From Penelope pileata (taxonomy: Eukaryota; Chordata; Aves; Galliformes; Cracidae), in NCBI GenBank assembly GCA_013396635.1, contig WBMW01005481.1:124001-188000 (forward strand): 64,000 bases of DNA, in the 5' to 3' direction. The notes under the pieces were generated by a model. The model had not been told where the DNA came from, made no database searches, and worked only from the letters and a program-made list of their open reading frames with translations. The translations under genes and the position numbers were made by a program. Each line of letters begins with the position of its first letter. Position 1 is the stretch's first letter. Positions 60,191-64,000 of the stretch are shown here, one piece after another.

Positions 60191-60394
60191 ATGGACTACC
60201 AAGAATTTTCTAAGTTGGTAGATTTCCTAAATTCTATTAAGAGTGACCCTACTTCTTCCACAGGTCCAAAAGAGGACCTTGAATTGCAATGTTTAGCACT
60301 GGACTCACGACCAAGTTATCTTACAAGCTCCGATTTTGATGGAATCTCTCTGAGCAGAATTTTAACAAGAACAATTACTTCGGCTGAAAAGTGA
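60191..60394 (+). other. Unrecognised 67-codon ORF with strong start context
   Basis: ATG in a GCCATGG context, with an in-frame stop 12 bases upstream and a TGA at the end. The product starts MDYQEFSKLVDFLNSIKSDP; it is soluble, Ser/Thr/Asp-rich, has no signal peptide or membrane segment, and reads like ordinary protein rather than repeat translation. A polypyrimidine stretch (60130-60180) precedes it. It may be a chance ORF, a lone exon or a pseudogene remnant. I do not recognise it. Confidence 0.2.
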
Positions 60395-60725
60395 CAAATT
60401 ATTACAGAAAGATTGAAAGCTAGTATGTATTATACCATGAGAAATTATTTTTCAGAGGGCAATTGCCTTGTAAATTTAGATATTAACAACATAATTAATT
60501 GTAGTAATTAAATATCTAGCTCAATTACATTCACTTATATTTCATTTCAAAATCATTGTCTCAGTGACCCAAAACGGGGAAACAATTGGATGTCACTCCC
60601 TTTTTGGATCAGAAGAAACAGAGACAGCAAGACACACATTCATTTCTTCCTGCTGCCTTAACTTACAGGTTACTGTATTTGTGTGAGAGATTTGTCTGTT
60701 GCATGTAAATTACATTATGGATACC

Positions 60726-60764
60726 AGATAATTGTAATATAAGATAATTGTAAGATAATTTAAA
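60726..60764 (+). repeat. AT-rich tandem repeat of AGATAATTGTAA
   Basis: Two full copies and one partial copy of a 12-base unit, spaced by a few bases. Confidence 0.6.
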
Positions 60765-62729
60765 TTGTAATTTAAACAACTGAAGCAAAAATGCTGTATT
60801 TCGATTTCTTAATGGAGATGCTAGAAACAGAAGAAAATCAGATCTGATGGTAGAAGACAATTTCCTTTGTCTTTGCGCCAAAAGAAGCCACTGGCTCTTA
60901 TTGCTTCACCATACATACTTAGAAAGGAAAGCATGTAAGGTCTCGTCCTTTTCTGCAGAGACATTTCACCGACTTGTTGCAAGCTTCAAAGAATCACCGT
61001 GGGATACATGAGTGAACTGGCATATTAACAACCCACTGCTTACAGATATCTGAGACTTCTTTCTTCCCCATATTTTTAAAATGTGGTGCAAGTTATGAAC
61101 TGAGTAGGTTGTGCCCCAGACTTCCCACCCTATGCCTACTACTATGCTCACATGGTAGTTGTTAGCTTGACTCCATAGAAAGAACCAACAAGACACGACT
61201 GTAGCATCAAGAACTCTCAATACATGAAAGGTTAAAAACAGTGAGAAGCAAAGCCTTCTGAGAAGACTGTAGCTACTTCAGGAAACAGCCTGGCCCTTCC
61301 AAGACAGTGTTGGGACTGGAGATTTTTAACATGGCACCTTGAAGTTGTGATCTTCACCTACAGCTAGAGGGTTAGGGCCTGGGATCTGTGGCCTCGTGGG
61401 TATTCTCAGTATTTCAAAGTGGATCTACAAAGCAATCATACTGACTCCCAGCACAGAAGCTAGTGTGTGGAAATACAGCTGATCCTCACATCCTCTTACT
61501 ACATCTGGGCCATCACGGAGATAAGAATGCACAGATAAAAGAAGAAAGAGGCTGTGTAATTGTGTGGTTTCTTTCTTATGGCACACATCCAATAAGAGCA
61601 GAGTCAAGAGCCCTGTTCATGTGTCTCCAAGTTAAAAACAAAACAAAACAGTCCAAAATCCTTTGGGAAGGTGGACTGTAAAGCCAAGCACTCAAGCAGC
61701 TGAAATCTATGCTGAATATCAGTTCACCTGGTCAATCAATCAAATTAGAAGCGCAATGTGGTTTCATTAGGTGGAAACTGTGGTGAACGTGTTTTTATAG
61801 GAGACAAGATCAATGTTTCTTTCATGTGGTTTGGTTTTGGTTAGCTTGTTGTGTACTTCCAGGTGTGGTGTGTCAGAAAACAGATCTGTTTCTTAAGAAC
61901 CAAATGACTTGCTCTTTGGCTTCCAAAAACAAACATGAGGCTCTCCTCCCTCAAGTCAGTCTCTCCTTCCCTGAAGCTTAAGGGCACAGAGAATCCAGCT
62001 GCATCAAATATCGTGATAAAAGAACCACATTTGCAGCTAATGTCCTCTGCTAATAAATAAGCCCTGCTCCCTCCTCCTGCCCATCCCCTCCTTAGTGCCA
62101 GCTCTATCACAGAGCAAAGTTCATTCACAATGAACTGCTGAGTGCTACTGCTTCTTGTCCTAGTGCTGTTTTCTGCCAGATTACTGAGTTACATGGGCCC
62201 ATGCATCTAGGCTCACGCAAGGGAGCAGGGCAAGTGAGCAGCAGGATGGGAGAGAGCAGGACCTCTCCTTCTCTCCTCTTTTGTGGCAGCAAGGCATTAG
62301 GCCATCTCAGATGTACCACGCCACTGTGCTGGTGATAACTGGGACTCCCCGGCTGTTGTCTGGTGGCGTGGTGAGGGCTGTATGTGATGGAGCGGTGACT
62401 CCTGCACCGCTGGAGACCGGGGAGAGGACACTCCATCCATGCACGCATGTGCTGAGGCTGCCCGAGGGCAAAGCACCGGAACAGAAAGAAGAGCTGTGAA
62501 CTTGAGTGTTATGTGGTAACAACGTAGGGCTTACTTTGCCGTGTGTGCTGTTCCTTGTAGAGCGTAGTTCAAGAGCGTTGCAAAAAAGCTGTGAACACCA
62601 CTCTGGAGGGCTGGCGGCTGCAGCTGGTCCTCAGACCGCAGCACGTCCCACAGCCGTACACGTATTGCTCAGTGATCGGCCCACAGGAAATCTCTGCGCT
62701 ACAGAAAACTCCTGGGGCTCAGGCCCAGC

Positions 62730-63172
62730 AGAACGCCGAGGTACGGCCACAGCGCAGCCGCTCAGCGCACCCCGCCCCGCGCGGATCAACCTCACCGCCC
62801 CCTGGCTGCACACAGCTGCTTCGGGCGGGAGAGGGCCGCTACGCGCAGGCGCAGCAACCGCCGAACTCCTCCTCCCGCCCGAGGACTGCCGAACCCATCC
62901 GAACCGTTCCGAAGCCGCTACCGGGGCGCGCACGCGCACCAGGCGGCGGGCAGCCTTCCCGGCGTCCTTCCGCTCCCCCTCCCCTCCTCGCGGATCCGGG
63001 CCCCCTCCCGGAGCCGCAGCGCGCACGCGCGGTTGCCGGGGCGGCCGGCTGCGGCGAAGGTTTAAAATCGGCGGGGCATGCGCAGCGCTGCTCCTGGCTC
63101 CGGCGCGGGGGCCGCCACATTGGATCGCCGAGGGGAGCGCTCGGGGCCGGCCCGCCGCGCGCCGCCGCCCCC
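62730..63172 (+). promoter_or_regulatory. TENT4A: TENT4A CpG-island promoter and 5' leader
   Basis: Sharp rise in G+C and CpG from about 62,730. TATA-less, with NRF1-like palindromic motifs at 62841-62853, 62928-62937, 63021-63030 (the last two share the same 10-mer) and 63076-63084, plus an inverted CCAAT (ATTGG, 63119-63123) just before the gap. This fits a housekeeping-type promoter for the plus-strand gene whose coding exon follows. Confidence 0.8.
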
Positions 63173-63524
63173 NNNNNNNNNNNNNNNNNNNNNNNNNNNN
63201 NNNNNNNNNNNNNNNNNNNNNNNNNNNNNNNNNNNNNNNNNNNNNNNNNNNNNNNNNNNNNNNNNNNNNNNNNNNNNNNNNNNNNNNNNNNNNNNNNNNN
63301 NNNNNNNNNNNNNNNNNNNNNNNNNNNNNNNNNNNNNNNNNNNNNNNNNNNNNNNNNNNNNNNNNNNNNNNNNNNNNNNNNNNNNNNNNNNNNNNNNNNN
63401 NNNNNNNNNNNNNNNNNNNNNNNNNNNNNNNNNNNNNNNNNNNNNNNNNNNNNNNNNNNNNNNNNNNNNNNNNNNNNNNNNNNNNNNNNNNNNNNNNNNN
63501 NNNNNNNNNNNNNNNNNNNNNNNN
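63173..63524. other. Assembly gap (352 N) inside TENT4A first exon region
   Basis: The run of N is flanked by extremely GC-rich sequence. It hides part of the TENT4A first coding exon. ORFs that appear to run through it are artefacts of reading N as coding. Confidence 0.99.
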
Positions 63525-63723
63525 CGCCAGCCTCCCCTCAGCAGCACCAGTACCACCCGGGCCGCAGGAAACGCGAGAACAAGGCCAGCACCTATGGCAT
63601 GAATTACCTGCTGTCCGGCAGCCGCGGCACCGCCGCCCCCGCCGCCTCCCCGCAGCCGCAGCCCCCGCCGCAGAGCCCCGGCACCCCCTGGAAGAGCCGG
63701 AGATACAGCCCGGGCGTGCAGGG
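63525..63723 (+). CDS. TENT4A: TENT4A (PAPD7), 3' part of first coding exon
   Basis: Non-canonical poly(A) RNA polymerase that adds adenosine-rich, mixed tails to nuclear and cytoplasmic RNAs (family knowledge). The visible frame begins at codon 63527 with PASPQQHQYHPGRRKREN, continues KASTYGMNYLLSGSR, an Ala/Pro/Gln-rich stretch, and SPGTPWKSRRYSPGVQG, then donor CAGGG|GTGAGC at 63724. RRKRENKASTYG-NYLLSGSR and GTPWKSR-YSPG-QG match human TENT4A just before the nucleotidyltransferase domain. The 5' part of the exon and probably the start codon are lost in the N gap. The catalytic exons lie beyond the window's right edge. Its place after SRD5A1 on the same strand matches human. Confidence 0.93.
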
Positions 63724-64000
63724 GTGAGCGGCTCCGGGGGGGGGGGGGGCTGGCTCGGCTCCGGGCGGCTCGGGGAGAACGCTTTAACGTGATTTTAATG
63801 CCCCTGGTTGGGCTGTGGCGGGCTGGGAACGTGGGGTCTGAGGGAAGCGCCCAGCTCTGGCTGGAATGTGTGAATGGATCGCAGGAGTGGGTTGTTGAAA
63901 GGGCTGAATTGGTTCAGGCTGCTCCTCTCAGCGCTGGGTGCTTCCCCAGAGCAGGAGGGACAGGAGTTGGAGCAGAGCAGCCCCGGGTGCTCCCTGGGCG

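Larger units (their letters stand above)
46741..62500. other. Intergenic region between SRD5A1 and TENT4A
   Basis: Holds three CR1 fragments, a TAG-type simple repeat, a 19-bp tandem repeat and the 67-codon ORF. Otherwise no splice-flanked coding exon, tRNA or rRNA was seen. The 129-codon ORF at 49036-49425 has no recognisable motif and is probably chance. Confidence 0.65.

Noticed and set aside
62506..63792. 428- and 378-codon ORFs spanning the N gap
   Set aside because: They are open only because N codons are not read as stops. Only the part after 63,525 in one frame matches TENT4A; upstream residues are CpG-island noise.

Overview
The window is vertebrate nuclear DNA, almost certainly from a galliform bird and most likely chicken. 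The evidence is intron-rich genes with GT-AG splice sites, at least a dozen 5'-truncated CR1 LINE fragments (the dominant bird repeat), a Galluhop/mariner-type DNA transposon of the kind abundant in chicken, and very short GC-rich introns. The gene order NSUN2 (minus) - SRD5A1 (plus) - TENT4A/PAPD7 (plus) matches human 5p15.31. There are no bacterial features, CRISPR arrays, tRNA or rRNA genes. Two runs of N mark assembly gaps (10479-10511 and 63173-63524).

Layout. 1-10,060: gene-free, with three CR1 fragments and simple repeats. About 11,427-29,748, minus strand: a complete NSUN2 gene. I traced 19 coding exons whose phases all agree, giving a 792-residue RNA cytosine-5 methyltransferase with both catalytic cysteines. 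29,749-30,124: a 376-bp, TATA-less, CpG-rich interval that must hold the promoters of two divergent genes. 30,125-45,706, plus strand: a complete SRD5A1 gene of five coding exons and 266 residues (steroid 5-alpha-reductase 1). Its large second intron holds a CR1 fragment and a 1.39-kb mariner-type element with hAT transposase sequence inside. 45,707 to about 46,740: SRD5A1 3'UTR. 46,740-62,500: intergenic, with CR1 copies (the longest at about 53,073-54,025) and one unexplained 67-codon ORF. 62,700-64,000: a CpG island with the first coding exon of TENT4A, whose start codon lies in or beside the large N gap; the exon end and splice donor are visible.

The three genes do unrelated jobs: tRNA/mRNA m5C methylation, androgen and progestin 5-alpha reduction, and non-canonical RNA tailing. 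NSUN2 and SRD5A1 are linked by their shared promoter. I found no evidence of a new multi-gene system. The most notable unexplained signals are a perfect inverted pair of CArG boxes in SRD5A1 intron 2, a double palindrome of SOX-like cores in NSUN2 intron 9, the mariner/hAT chimera, repeated NRF1-like motifs before TENT4A, and the isolated 67-codon ORF.
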